Part shown: positions 1-8,485 of the stretch, piece by piece | Layout of the letters: each line of letters opens with the position of its first letter | How positions within the stretch are numbered: position 1 is the first letter of the stretch | Assembly (NCBI RefSeq): GCF_009363755.1 | Contig: NZ_CP045417.1 | Span: forward strand, 1,736,001-1,800,000 | DNA length: 64,000 nucleotides | Reading direction: 5' to 3' | Source: Halomonas sp. THAF5a | GTDB taxonomy: Bacteria > Pseudomonadota > Gammaproteobacteria > Pseudomonadales > Halomonadaceae | Made by a program: the position numbers and the translations under genes | The notes under the pieces: generated by a model | The model's database searches: none | What the model was told of the DNA's origin: nothing | What the model saw: the letters and a program-made list of their open reading frames with translations, nothing else

Positions 1-1
1 G

Positions 2-1213
2 CAGCGTCTGCTGGGCGGTGCCGAATTGGCCCGCCTGCGTCAACGCCTGGCGCGCAAGCTGCTGCGTGAGGGGGGCGGGCGCCTCGCGCTCGGTGACGTC
101 AGCGAGGCCGAGCGGTTTGCCGTGGAGCGTCTGCTCGGACGATCTCCCCGCCGAGGCAAATCGCTGAGCGTGGAGCTCGAGGCGCTGTCCGCGGCGTTGG
201 CCAGGGCCGGCGTGGCTGCCGATCTGCGCGCGGCGCTGGAGGCGCTCGATGGCCCCTTGGTCGATGAGCGTGCCGAGCGCGAGGCGCAGCGACGACGCTG
301 GGCCACGCTCATCGCCGGCTATCGTCCTCGGGCCGAGAGCCTCGGTCTGAGGGAGTGGCTCGAGGCGCTGCAGGCCGGCGGTCTGCTCAAGCGCCTGGCG
401 AGGCGCAGCGAACGCCGGGGGCACTCGCTCCTGGAGCAGGCGCTGGACGTGCTGGAGCGGTTGCCGGTCCAGGGCCTGAGCCTGAGTGCCCTGGCCGCCG
501 AATGCCTGGACGATGCCCACGGCCTGGATGCCGGCAGGCCGGTGGCTGCCCTGGTGCGTCGGGCACTGGCACGCCACTGGCATGGCGGTGTCGCGCTCGA
601 CGACCCCGATGAGCGCAGCATCTGGGCCCACGCCGGTGTCCTCTTGGGCGGTGATATCACCAGCGCGGTGCTGACCCTGCGCTTGCCCGTGGGGGCCGAG
701 CGGACGCTGGACAGGGCGCTCTCCTGTTACGGCCGCGCGGCCGAGCCCGCCTGGCTGACCCTGCGGCAACTACTGCGGCATCCGCCGGCATGGGACTGCG
801 CAGGCCGGGAGGTCTTCGTCTGCGAGAACCCCGCCGTGCTGGCCGAGGCCGCGGAGCGACTGGGTGGCGATTGCGCGCCGCTGATCGCCACCTGGGGTCG
901 GCCCGGCGCCGCCGTCCTCACCCTGCTCGAACAGCTGGAGGCTGCCGGCGCAGTGCTTAACTATCATGGCGATTTCGACTGGGCGGGCATCGGCATCGCC
1001 AATGCCTTGATGGCCCGCTTCGAGATGCGGCCGTGGCGGATGGGGGGCGATGATCTGCAGGAGTACGGGCACCTTGGTGGCAAGCCCTTGTCGGGGCGTC
1101 CGCTCGATGCGGTGTGGGATCCCGAGCTGCGGGCGATTCTGGACAGGCGAGGAAGAGCAGTTCATGAAGAACAACTGATCGATATCCTGCTGGAAGATCT
1201 TTTCGTCGGATAA
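2..1213 (+). CDS. jetD: JetD-like Wadjet subunit (TIGR02679/DUF2399), 5' partial
   Basis: The reading frame is open from base 2 to a TAA at 1211-1213. A TTG at 26 could start it, but the upstream residues (QRLLGGAEL) also look like the family N-terminus, so the true start probably lies before the window. The N-terminal half carries the helical segment typical of TIGR02679 (VERLLGR, RRGKSLSVELEAL). The C-terminal half has the DUF2399 TOPRIM-like core, including VFVCENPAVL and YHGDFDWAG around residues 265-325. In Wadjet systems the JetABC SMC-like complex extrudes plasmid DNA and JetD cleaves it; the DUF2397/DUF2398/TIGR02680 genes that usually precede this variety would be upstream. Family assignment is fairly secure. 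Operon completeness cannot be seen. Confidence 0.8.
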   Translation, partial: QRLLGGAELARLRQRLARKLLREGGGRLALGDVSEAERFAVERLLGRSPRRGKSLSVELEALSAALARAGVAADLRAALEALDGPLVDERAEREAQRRRWATLIAGYRPRAESLGLREWLEALQAGGLLKRLARRSERRGHSLLEQALDVLERLPVQGLSLSALAAECLDDAHGLDAGRPVAALVRRALARHWHGGVALDDPDERSIWAHAGVLLGGDITSAVLTLRLPVGAERTLDRALSCYGRAAEPAWLTLRQLLRHPPAWDCAGREVFVCENPAVLAEAAERLGGDCAPLIATWGRPGAAVLTLLEQLEAAGAVLNYHGDFDWAGIGIANALMARFEMRPWRMGGDDLQEYGHLGGKPLSGRPLDAVWDPELRAILDRRGRAVHEEQLIDILLEDLFVG

Positions 1214-1240
1214 CCCAGCCCCGTGCCTGAGACGGAGCGC

Positions 1241-2227
1241 TTATGGTGGCGGCAGTGGGATCTGGTGCGGCCAGTCGTCGGGAACCAGCATCAGGCGTCG
1301 CTCGCCGGTCTCGGGGTGGCCCAGCGCCAGCTGCAGCGGCGCCCCGCCGGCCTGGAAGTGCGCCGCGATCCTCGCGTGCAGGGTCGGCAGGGGCGCCAGC
1401 GCCTCGCGGCGGGGCAGGGCGAGCCAGTGCGGCTTGTGCAGCCAGGCCCCGCGGGTGCCAGGCGGCAGCCCGGCGCGCAGCCGGGGCCAGTCCCGGGCAT
1501 GGAGCCAGTGGCCGCGCAGGTGGTCGGGGGTGGCGTCGTGCGGGGCCGGCAGGGGCGCGTGCCAGGGGTAGAAGAGCACTCCCGGCATCGCGAGCCGCAC
1601 GGTCGTCGCCGGTGCGAGCTCTGGGGCGGGCGTCGCTGAGGCTCGCGCGGATGACAGCAGCGGCCCAAGCGCCTCGATGGCCTCCGGGGTACGGGTGAGG
1701 CACAGCTGGTGATGGAAGAGGTGGTCGCGCTTGGCGAGCAGGCTGTCGGCCCCGCCCGGGCCGATCCAGCGCGCCTGGCTGTCTGGTGCGCCCGGCCCCT
1801 CGTCGAGGCCCAGGTAGAACTTGATCGCTACCTCCAGATGCACCGGGCATGGGTCGTCGCGCCGGGCGTAGAGCAGATCCAGCTCGCCCAGGGTGCGTTT
1901 GCCCTGGTGGATGCGCAGGTTGTGGGCCAGCAGTCGCGTGCCGGGCGCCTCCTCGAGCAGGAACTGCCAGAGCCGCTCGTGATAGAGCCCCATCCGCCCG
2001 CGCAGGGTCGGGGCGAGGTGCGCCTCGAGGCGGTGCGGTGCGTCGTCGTGCGCCTGCAGCCAGGCCGCCAGCCGGTCGTCATCGGCGAGGCCGAGCTCGT
2101 CCCGGCTCGGGCGCGGGGCGCCCGGCAGCGCGACGAGGCAGGGCGTGAGCAGGATCCAGGCGAGGTCGCGGACCAGCGGGTGGCGGCAGTGGTCGAGGAG
2201 GCGTTGCGCCGAGGGCGTGATTGGCAT
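1241..2227 (-). CDS. DUF1853 family protein
   Basis: A 328-residue protein of the DUF1853 family, function unknown. The central block GRMGLYHERLWQFLL, then RTLGELDLLY, then HLEVAIKFYLG (about residues 76-140) is the conserved heart of the family. Its ELD...(H)LEVAIK spacing resembles a PD-(D/E)XK nuclease core; that likeness is inference, not established activity. It runs convergent to the JetD-like gene 27 bases away and divergent from the osmoprotectant operon. Its GC matches core genes, so I read it as resident chromosome bordering the Wadjet insertion. The ATG start at 2227 precedes a well-formed family N-terminus (SAQRLLDHCRHPLVRDLAWIL). Confidence 0.75.
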   Translation of the reverse strand: MPITPSAQRLLDHCRHPLVRDLAWILLTPCLVALPGAPRPSRDELGLADDDRLAAWLQAHDDAPHRLEAHLAPTLRGRMGLYHERLWQFLLEEAPGTRLLAHNLRIHQGKRTLGELDLLYARRDDPCPVHLEVAIKFYLGLDEGPGAPDSQARWIGPGGADSLLAKRDHLFHHQLCLTRTPEAIEALGPLLSSARASATPAPELAPATTVRLAMPGVLFYPWHAPLPAPHDATPDHLRGHWLHARDWPRLRAGLPPGTRGAWLHKPHWLALPRREALAPLPTLHARIAAHFQAGGAPLQLALGHPETGERRLMLVPDDWPHQIPLPPP

Positions 2228-2255
2228 GGCGAGAGTCCGACGTTGATGCCCGTGT

Positions 2256-2285
2256 CTGACATGGAAGCTGTACAGGCCTTATACT
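2256..2285 (+). promoter_or_regulatory. Candidate sigma-70 promoter of the osmoprotectant operon
   Basis: CTGACA at 2256-2261 and TATACT at 2280-2285 are separated by 18 bases and sit 25 bases upstream of the substrate-binding protein start. Both hexamers are one mismatch from consensus. The spacing and position fit, but no transcript evidence is visible. Confidence 0.45.
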
Positions 2286-2309
2286 CAGGATACATTCCTA
2301 AGGAACCGG

Positions 2310-3248
2310 GTGAACATGATGATCCGTACGCTGATTTCCCGCCCAGTGTCTCGCTGCGTCTCCCTGGCGGCCGCGTCGCTGATCGCCATCTCCACGGCCC
2401 AGGCCCAGGAGCCCGTGGTGGTTGCCTCCAAGATCGACACCGAGGGCTCGGTGCTCGGCCAGCTGATCCTGCAGCGACTGGCGCAGGGCGGCATCGAGGT
2501 CGAGGATCGCCTGCAGCTCGGCGGCACCAGCATCGTGCGCGAGGCGCTGCTGGCCGGCGAGATCGACCTCTACCCCGAGTACACCGGCAACGGGGCCTTC
2601 TTCTTCGACATGACCGACAGCCCGGTATGGAACGACGCCGCCGAGGCCTATGAAACCGTGCGCCAGCGCGACGCCGAGGCGAACGCTCTCGTCTGGCTGA
2701 CGCCGGCCGAGGCCAACAACACCTGGGCGATCAGCGTGCGCGGCGAGCTGGCCCGCGAGCACGGCCTCGAGAGCCTCGAGGACCTGGCGGGCTACCTCGC
2801 CGACGGCGGCGACGTCAAGCTGGCGGCGAGCGCCGAGTTCGTGGAGTCGCCCCAGGCGCTGCCGGCCTTCCAGGAGGCCTACGGCTTCACGCTCGGCGAG
2901 GAGGAGCTGCTGGTGCTCTCCGGGGGCAATACCGCGGCGACCATGCGCGCCGCCGCCCAGCAGACCAGCGGCGTCAACGCGGCCATGACCTACGGCACCG
3001 ACGGCGGCCTGCAGGCCCTGGACCTGGTGGTCATGGACGACACCCTGGGCGTGCAGCCGGTCTATCAGCCGGCGCCGGTGGTTCGCGAGGCGGTCCTCGA
3101 GGCGCACCCCGAGATCGCCGAGCTGCTCGACCCGGTCTTCCAGGCGCTGGACAAGGAGACCCTGCAGCGCCTGAACGGCGACGTGGCGGTGAACGGGCGC
3201 GCCCCGGACGCCGTGGCGGCGGAGTTCCTCGAGACCCTGGGCGACTGA
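2310..3248 (+). CDS. yehZ: Glycine betaine/choline-type ABC substrate-binding protein (YehZ/OsmF-like)
   Basis: Periplasmic binding protein of the OpuC/OsmF type, 312 residues, delivering a quaternary ammonium osmolyte to the permease encoded next. An N-terminal signal peptide (SRCVSLAAASLIAISTAQA) is followed by VVVASKIDTEGSVLGQLI. The family motif GEIDLYPEYTGNG (about residues 84-96) forms part of the ligand pocket. Translation starts at GTG 2310 behind AAGGAAC; ATG 2316 is an alternative. It is gene one of four in the order binding protein, permease, ATPase, permease, the same order as E. coli yehZYXW. The exact substrate (betaine, choline, proline betaine) cannot be decided from sequence. 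Confidence 0.82.
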   Translation: MNMMIRTLISRPVSRCVSLAAASLIAISTAQAQEPVVVASKIDTEGSVLGQLILQRLAQGGIEVEDRLQLGGTSIVREALLAGEIDLYPEYTGNGAFFFDMTDSPVWNDAAEAYETVRQRDAEANALVWLTPAEANNTWAISVRGELAREHGLESLEDLAGYLADGGDVKLAASAEFVESPQALPAFQEAYGFTLGEEELLVLSGGNTAATMRAAAQQTSGVNAAMTYGTDGGLQALDLVVMDDTLGVQPVYQPAPVVREAVLEAHPEIAELLDPVFQALDKETLQRLNGDVAVNGRAPDAVAAEFLETLGD

Positions 3249-3255
3249 GGCGGCC

Positions 3256-4422
3256 TTGTCCTCCGAGCGTCCCCGCCACAATGGCGTCCTGCTGACCCTG
3301 TCGCTGGCCGGCCTGCTGCTCTGGCTGGCCCTCGACACGGTGAGCGTCGCGCCCAATCGCATCGTGCCCGGCACCGCCCATGGCCTGGTGGCGTCCCTCG
3401 GCTGGGGCGGCGCCCTGGCCTCGGCGCTGCCGCTGCTGGCACTCGCCGGCCTGGCTCGCCGGCCGACCCCCGCGGCGCTGCGTCTCGCCCTGGGGCTCAC
3501 CGTGGTGCAGCTCGCCGCGCTGCCGCTATGGCTCTCCCTGGCCACGCAACGCCTGGTCGACCCCGGCATGGCCGGCGCGCGCCTCGGCGTCGGGGCCGGC
3601 GTCTGGCTGCTGCTCTTCCTGCTGCTGATGCTGCTGGTGGAGCTGCGCAGCCGCCTGGCGCTGTCTCGCCTAGCGGGCGTGGCGCTGCTGGCGCCGCCGG
3701 TGGCCGCGCTCTGGCTCTCCCTGGCGCAGTGGCTATCGCCCCTGGCGCTGTGGCAGGAGGCCCTGGGGCGGCGCGACCAGTTCCTGGACGCCGTCCTCGA
3801 GCACCTGGCGCTGGTCGGCGTGGCAGTCGGCGTGAGCCTCGTGCTCGGGGTGGCCGCGGCGCTGGCCATGCGCCGCTGGCAGGCCGCCGAGCGGATCGGC
3901 TTCGGCGTCCTCAACGTCCTGCAGACCATCCCCAGCATCGCGCTCTTCGGCCTGCTGCTGGCCCCGCTCGCCTGGCTCGCGGCCAGGGTCGACTGCCTGG
4001 CGGCGCTGGGGGTCAGCGGCATCGGCTGGGCCCCGGCGCTGCTGGCGCTGGTGGGCTACAGCCTGCTGCCCATGGTGCGCAACACCTTCGTGGCGCTGGC
4101 GGCGGTGGATCCCGGCGTCATCGATGCCGCCCGGGGCATGGGCATGAGCCGCGGCCAGGTGTTTCGCCAGGTGCGCCTGCCCCTGGCGCTGCCGGTGATC
4201 CTCGAGGGGGTGCGAATCACCACGGTGCAGGCCATCGGGTTGACCGCGGTGGCCGCGCTGATCGGCGCCGGCGGCCTCGGCACCTTCATCTTCCAGGGGC
4301 TCGGCCAGGCCGCCATGGACCTGGTGCTGCTGGGTGCCCTGCCGATCCTGGTCCTGGCGCTGGCCGCCGACGCCCTGCTCGGGGCCCTGACCGACACGCT
4401 GCGCCCGGGAGGGGCCGAATGA
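3256..4422 (+). CDS. yehY: Osmoprotectant ABC permease, long form (YehY-like)
   Basis: Inner-membrane permease of 388 residues. The first 180 residues hold extra hydrophobic helices (LLLWLALDTVSV, LLLFLLLMLLVEL), which is characteristic of YehY rather than short OpuCB-type permeases. The second half is a standard binding-protein-dependent transport domain, with the EAA-type loop VDPGVIDAARGMGMSRGQVFRQVRLPLALPV at about residues 275-310, split here only for description. TTG start at 3256, seven bases after the binding-protein stop. Its TGA overlaps the ATPase start (ATGA), so the two are translationally coupled. Confidence 0.82.
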   Translation: MSSERPRHNGVLLTLSLAGLLLWLALDTVSVAPNRIVPGTAHGLVASLGWGGALASALPLLALAGLARRPTPAALRLALGLTVVQLAALPLWLSLATQRLVDPGMAGARLGVGAGVWLLLFLLLMLLVELRSRLALSRLAGVALLAPPVAALWLSLAQWLSPLALWQEALGRRDQFLDAVLEHLALVGVAVGVSLVLGVAAALAMRRWQAAERIGFGVLNVLQTIPSIALFGLLLAPLAWLAARVDCLAALGVSGIGWAPALLALVGYSLLPMVRNTFVALAAVDPGVIDAARGMGMSRGQVFRQVRLPLALPVILEGVRITTVQAIGLTAVAALIGAGGLGTFIFQGLGQAAMDLVLLGALPILVLALAADALLGALTDTLRPGGAE

Positions 4423-5363
4423 TCGATCTGATCCACGTCACCAAGCGCTTCGGCGATGCCGTCGCGGTGGACGACATCTCGCTGAACGTCGCCCGGGGCG
4501 AGCTCTGCGTGCTGGTCGGCACCTCGGGCTGCGGCAAGTCCACCACGCTGCGCATGATCAACCGCCTGATCGAGCACAGCGAGGGCGAGATTCATATCGA
4601 CGGCCAGCAGATTCGCGATTTCCGCGAGGAGCAGCTGCGCCGGCGCATGGGCTACGCCATCCAGAGCACCGGGCTCTTCCCGCACTGGACGGTGGCCCGC
4701 AACATCGGCCTGGTGCCGCGCCTGCTCAAGTGGCCGGCCCCGCGCATCCGCGAACGGGTCGAGGAGCTGATGGGCCTGCTCGGGCTCTCCATGGCGGAGT
4801 TCGCCGACAAGTACCCCCATCAGCTCTCCGGCGGCCAGGCGCAGCGGGTGGGGGTGGCCCGAGCGCTGGCGGCCGATCCCGATATCCTGCTGATGGACGA
4901 GCCCTTCGGCGCCCTGGACCCGATCACCCGCGAGAGCCTGCAGGAGGAGCTGCGCGCGCTGCAGGGGCGGCTGGAGAAGACCATCGTCTTCGTCACCCAC
5001 GACATGGACGAGGCGCTGCGCCTGGCCGACCACCTGGTGGTGATGCACCAGGGACGGATCAAGCAGCAGGGGCGGCCGCTGGAGCTGCTGCGCGAGCCGG
5101 CCGACGCCTTCGTCGAGTCGCTGCTGGGCGGCGAGGATCGCGGCCTGAAGGAGGCGGCGCTGCTGCCGGTCAGCCAGCGCATGCTGCCGCTGGGGCCGCG
5201 CCTGCTGGCGCGCGAGCGGATCGGCCAGCGGGCCAGCCTGCGCGAGGCGCTGTCGCTGATGCTGTGGCGCCACGCCGAGCGGCTCACCGTGGTCGATGAT
5301 GACGACCTGCCGGTGGGCGAGCTCTCCCTGCGTCGCCTGGTGGGGGCACGCAGCGATGACTGA
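4419..5363 (+). CDS. yehX: Osmoprotectant ABC transporter ATPase (YehX/OpuCA-like)
   Basis: ATP-binding subunit of 314 residues. Walker A is GTSGCGKST, the signature is LSGGQ, Walker B is ILLMDEP, and the switch histidine lies in FVTHD. The start is ATG 4419, overlapping the preceding stop by four bases; the frame stays open upstream but that part overlaps the permease and has no ATPase features. The C-terminal tail beyond the nucleotide-binding domain (from about residue 245) contains a short CBS-like stretch ([17 protein letters not shown]). Ionic-strength sensing by CBS domains is known in OpuA, so a reduced version here could be regulatory, but that is inference. Confidence 0.85.
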   Translation: MIDLIHVTKRFGDAVAVDDISLNVARGELCVLVGTSGCGKSTTLRMINRLIEHSEGEIHIDGQQIRDFREEQLRRRMGYAIQSTGLFPHWTVARNIGLVPRLLKWPAPRIRERVEELMGLLGLSMAEFADKYPHQLSGGQAQRVGVARALAADPDILLMDEPFGALDPITRESLQEELRALQGRLEKTIVFVTHDMDEALRLADHLVVMHQGRIKQQGRPLELLREPADAFVESLLGGEDRGLKEAALLPVSQRMLPLGPRLLARERIGQRASLREALSLMLWRHAERLTVVDDDDLPVGELSLRRLVGARSDD

Positions 5364-6084
5364 GGCTCGCCGGCTGATCGCGCCGCTCGGCTGGCTGGCG
5401 CTGCTGCTGGCCGCCACCCTGGGCATGGGGCAGCTGGAGGGGCTCTTCCGCGTCATCGAGCCCGACAGCCGCCAGGTGATCTACGCCCGGGCCGACTTCC
5501 TGACCCTGCTGGGGCGCCATCTCACCGTGGTGGGCGTGGCGGCGGTGCTGGCCATCCTGGTCGGCGTCGGCGCCGCCGTCGCCGTGACCCGCCCGTGGGG
5601 CCGCGACTTCCTGCCGCTGGTCAGCCAGCTCGCCTCCATGGGGCAGACCTTCCCGCCGGTGGCGGTGCTGGCGCTGGCCGTGCCGGTGCTCGGCTTCGGC
5701 ACCCTGCCGATCATCGTGGCGCTGCTGCTCTACGGCCTGCTGCCCATCGTGCGCAACACCCTGGCGGGTATCCTCGGCATCGAGGCCTCGGTGCGCGAGG
5801 CGGCGCGGGGCATGGGCATGAGCAGCGGCCAGATCCTGCGCCAGGTGGAGCTGCCCCTGGCGGCCCCGGTGATCCTCGCCGGCATCCGTACCTCGGTGAC
5901 CATCAACATCGCCACCGCGGCCATCGGCGCCACCGTGGGGGCGAGCAACCTGGGCGACCCGATCATCTCGGGCATCGTCAATGGCAACACCGCCTACGTG
6001 ATCCAGGGGGCGCTGCTGATCGGGCTGCTGGCGATCAGCGTCGACAGCCTGCTCAGCCGGCTGCCGTCGCCGGGCGGGCGCTGA
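5356..6084 (+). CDS. yehW: Osmoprotectant ABC permease, short form (YehW-like)
   Basis: Second inner-membrane permease, 242 residues with about six transmembrane helices and the permease loop SVREAARGMGMSSGQILRQV. ATG 5356 overlaps the end of the ATPase gene by eight bases, consistent with one four-gene transcript. Together with YehY-like it should form a heterodimeric channel served by the ATPase. Final residues are SRLPSPGGR. Confidence 0.82.
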   Translation: MTEARRLIAPLGWLALLLAATLGMGQLEGLFRVIEPDSRQVIYARADFLTLLGRHLTVVGVAAVLAILVGVGAAVAVTRPWGRDFLPLVSQLASMGQTFPPVAVLALAVPVLGFGTLPIIVALLLYGLLPIVRNTLAGILGIEASVREAARGMGMSSGQILRQVELPLAAPVILAGIRTSVTINIATAAIGATVGASNLGDPIISGIVNGNTAYVIQGALLIGLLAISVDSLLSRLPSPGGR

Positions 6085-6158
6085 TCGCGCCTGGTCGCCG
6101 TCCGGCTCTCGCCGGGCGGGGCTCTCTCGTTCGATGGTGGGCTACCCAAGCAAAGCAG

Positions 6159-6174
6159 TTTACGTTAACGTCAA
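6159..6174. promoter_or_regulatory. Palindromic operator candidate upstream of the bkd operon
   Basis: TTTACGTTAACGTCAA contains the perfect 10-base palindrome ACGTTAACGT (6162-6171), in an otherwise GC-rich leader about 87 bases before the E1-alpha start. Branched-chain amino acid degradation genes in proteobacteria are often controlled by the MerR-family regulator LiuR through an ACGT-containing palindrome, so a LiuR-like site is plausible. No liuR gene is in the window. Confidence 0.45.
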
Positions 6175-6260
6175 TCCTGTTGCGTTGACCGGCCCCGGGG
6201 CGACCCCCTGGCGGTTCGGAACATTAAAGACAACACTGCCCCCAAAAGGGGCACAGGATC

Positions 6261-7478
6261 ATGACGATGACAACAACAGCGGACATCCACGAGCCGACCT
6301 TCCTGGCCGGTGACGAGTTCAGCATTCCCACCTTCCGGCTGCTCCAGCAGGACGGCACCCTGTTCGAGGGGGCGACGGCGCCCGAGCTCGACCAGGCGCA
6401 GGCGCTGGCCATCTACCGCGCCATGGTCGCCACCCGGGTGCTCGACGAGCGGATGCTCGCCGCCCAGCGCCAGGGCCGCCTCTCCTTCTACATGCAGTGC
6501 ACCGGCGAGGAGGCCTCGGTGGTCGGCGCCACGGCGGCGCTGGACGACGCCGACATGATCATGGCGCAGTATCGCGAGCAGGGCGCCCTGATCTATCGCG
6601 GCTTCACCTTCGACGAGTTCATGAACCAGCTGTTCGGCAACGAGCTCGACTACGGCAAGGGCCGCCAGATGCCGATCCACTACGGCTCGCGCAAGCTGCA
6701 CTACATGACCATCTCGTCGCCGCTGGCGACCCAGATCCCCCAGGCCACCGGCTACGCCTACGGCCAGAAGCTCGCCGGCGACGGCCAGTGCACCGCGGTC
6801 TTCTTCGGCGAGGGGGCGGCCTCCGAGGGCGACTTCCATGCCGCCCTGAACATGGCGGCGGTCCACGAGGTGCCGGTGATCTTCTTCTGCCGCAACAACG
6901 GCTACGCGATCTCCACCCCCTCCATTGAGCAGTTCGCCGCCGACGGCGTGGCGCCTCGGGCCTTCGGCTATCGCATGCACGTGATCCGCGTCGACGGCAA
7001 CGACATCCTGGCGGTCCATACGGCCACCCGCGAGGCGCGCCGGATCGCCGTGGAGCACAACCAGCCGGTGCTGATCGAGGCCATGAGCTATCGCCTCGCC
7101 GCCCACTCCTCCTCGGACGACCCCTCCGGCTACCGCTCCAAGAAGGAGGAGGAGGCCTGGCGGGAGAAGGATCCCATCCTGCGCATGCAGTGCTGGCTGA
7201 ACGAGCAGGGCTGGTGGAGCGAGGACGAGGAGAAGGCGCTCCAGGAGAGCCTGCGCCGGGAGGTGCTGGAGACCATGAAGCGGGCCGAGAAGCGTCCGCC
7301 GCCGCCGCTGGACAGCCTGGTGACCGACGTCTATGCCGACGTGACCCCGGAGCTGCAGCGTCAGCTGGATGCGCTCAAGCGCCATGTCCGCCGCTATCCG
7401 GAGGCCTATCCCAAGGGGGCGCGTGCCCTGGACCCGGACGTGCAAGCCGACGACACCGCGGCCAAGGGAGAGAAGTGA
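6261..7478 (+). CDS. bkdA1: Branched-chain 2-oxoacid dehydrogenase E1 alpha subunit
   Basis: Thiamine-diphosphate-dependent E1 alpha (405 residues) of the complex that decarboxylates the 2-oxo acids of valine, leucine and isoleucine. The TPP-binding motif runs from [17 protein letters not shown] to CRNNGYAIS (about residues 182-220). The [17 protein letters not shown] phosphorylation-loop region is characteristic of the branched-chain type rather than pyruvate dehydrogenase. The ATG at 6261 has a second ATG two codons on, and a weak AGGA lies upstream. It is the first gene of a three-gene operon with the beta subunit one base after its stop. No E3 gene follows, so lipoamide dehydrogenase must be shared or encoded elsewhere. 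Confidence 0.9.
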   Translation: MTMTTTADIHEPTFLAGDEFSIPTFRLLQQDGTLFEGATAPELDQAQALAIYRAMVATRVLDERMLAAQRQGRLSFYMQCTGEEASVVGATAALDDADMIMAQYREQGALIYRGFTFDEFMNQLFGNELDYGKGRQMPIHYGSRKLHYMTISSPLATQIPQATGYAYGQKLAGDGQCTAVFFGEGAASEGDFHAALNMAAVHEVPVIFFCRNNGYAISTPSIEQFAADGVAPRAFGYRMHVIRVDGNDILAVHTATREARRIAVEHNQPVLIEAMSYRLAAHSSSDDPSGYRSKKEEEAWREKDPILRMQCWLNEQGWWSEDEEKALQESLRREVLETMKRAEKRPPPPLDSLVTDVYADVTPELQRQLDALKRHVRRYPEAYPKGARALDPDVQADDTAAKGEK

Positions 7479-7479
7479 G

Positions 7480-8457
7480 ATGCCGACCATGAACATGCTG
7501 CAGGCCATCAACAACGCCCTGGACATCGCCATGGGCGAGGACGACAAGGTGCTCTGCTTCGGCGAGGACGTGGGCAGCTTCGGCGGCGTCTTCCGCGCCA
7601 CCAGCCACCTCCAGGAGAAGTACGGCCGCGCGCGCTGCTTCAACACGCCGCTGGTGGAGCAGGGCATCATCGGCTTCGCCAACGGGCTGGCCGCCCAGGG
7701 CTCGGTGCCGGTCGCCGAGATCCAGTTCGCCGACTACATCTTTCCGGCCTTCGACCAGATCGTCAACGAGACCGCCAAGTTCCGCTACCGCTCCGGCGAT
7801 CTGTTCAACGTCGGCGGCCTGACCATCCGCGCCCCCTACGGCGGCGGTATCTCCGGCGGGCTCTATCACTCCCAGTCGCCGGAGGCCTACTTCGCGCATA
7901 CCCCCGGGCTCAAGATCGTGGTGCCCCGCGACCCCTATCAGGCCAAGGGACTGCTCCTGGCCGCCATCCGCGATCCGGATCCGGTCCTCTTCTTCGAGCC
8001 CAAGCGGCTCTATCGCGCCGCCGTGGGCGAGGTGCCCGAGGAGGACTACCAGCTGCCCATCGGCGAGGCCGAGGTCATCCGGGAGGGTAGCGACGTGACC
8101 CTGGTGGGCTGGGGCGCCCAAATGGAGGTGATCGAGCGCGCCGTCGAGCTCGCCGAGAAGGACGGCATCTCCTGCGAGGTGATCGACCTGAGAAGCCTCT
8201 TGCCCTGGGATCAGGAGACCGTGGCCGAGTCGGTGTTGAAGACGGGCCGGCTGGTCATCACCCACGAGGCACCGCGCACCGGGGGCTTCGCCGGCGAGAT
8301 CGCCGCGGCCATCCAGGAGCGCTGCTTCCTGTACCTGGAATCGCCCATCGCCCGGGTGACCGGCCTGGATACCCCCTTCCCCCTGACCCTGGAGAAGGAG
8401 TACCTGCCGGACCACCTGAAGATCGTCGAGGCCATCCGCGACAGCGTGAATTTCTGA
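7480..8457 (+). CDS. bkdA2: Branched-chain 2-oxoacid dehydrogenase E1 beta subunit
   Basis: E1 beta, 325 residues from ATG 7480. The upstream in-frame extension overlaps bkdA1 and shows no homology-like sequence. Hallmarks are [31 protein letters not shown] and [15 protein letters not shown] in the pyrimidine-binding domain, and DLRSLLPWD plus [11 protein letters not shown] in the C-terminal transketolase domain. It forms the alpha2beta2 E1 tetramer with BkdA1. Confidence 0.92.
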   Translation: MPTMNMLQAINNALDIAMGEDDKVLCFGEDVGSFGGVFRATSHLQEKYGRARCFNTPLVEQGIIGFANGLAAQGSVPVAEIQFADYIFPAFDQIVNETAKFRYRSGDLFNVGGLTIRAPYGGGISGGLYHSQSPEAYFAHTPGLKIVVPRDPYQAKGLLLAAIRDPDPVLFFEPKRLYRAAVGEVPEEDYQLPIGEAEVIREGSDVTLVGWGAQMEVIERAVELAEKDGISCEVIDLRSLLPWDQETVAESVLKTGRLVITHEAPRTGGFAGEIAAAIQERCFLYLESPIARVTGLDTPFPLTLEKEYLPDHLKIVEAIRDSVNF

Positions 8458-8485
8458 CGACCGGTTCCAGGACAGGAGAGACAAG

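Noticed and set aside
6085-6130. A terminator after the osmoprotectant operon (imperfect GCCGTCCGGC/GCCGGGCGG pairing).
   Set aside because: Pairing needs mismatches or G-U pairs and no U-run follows, so support is too weak to list.
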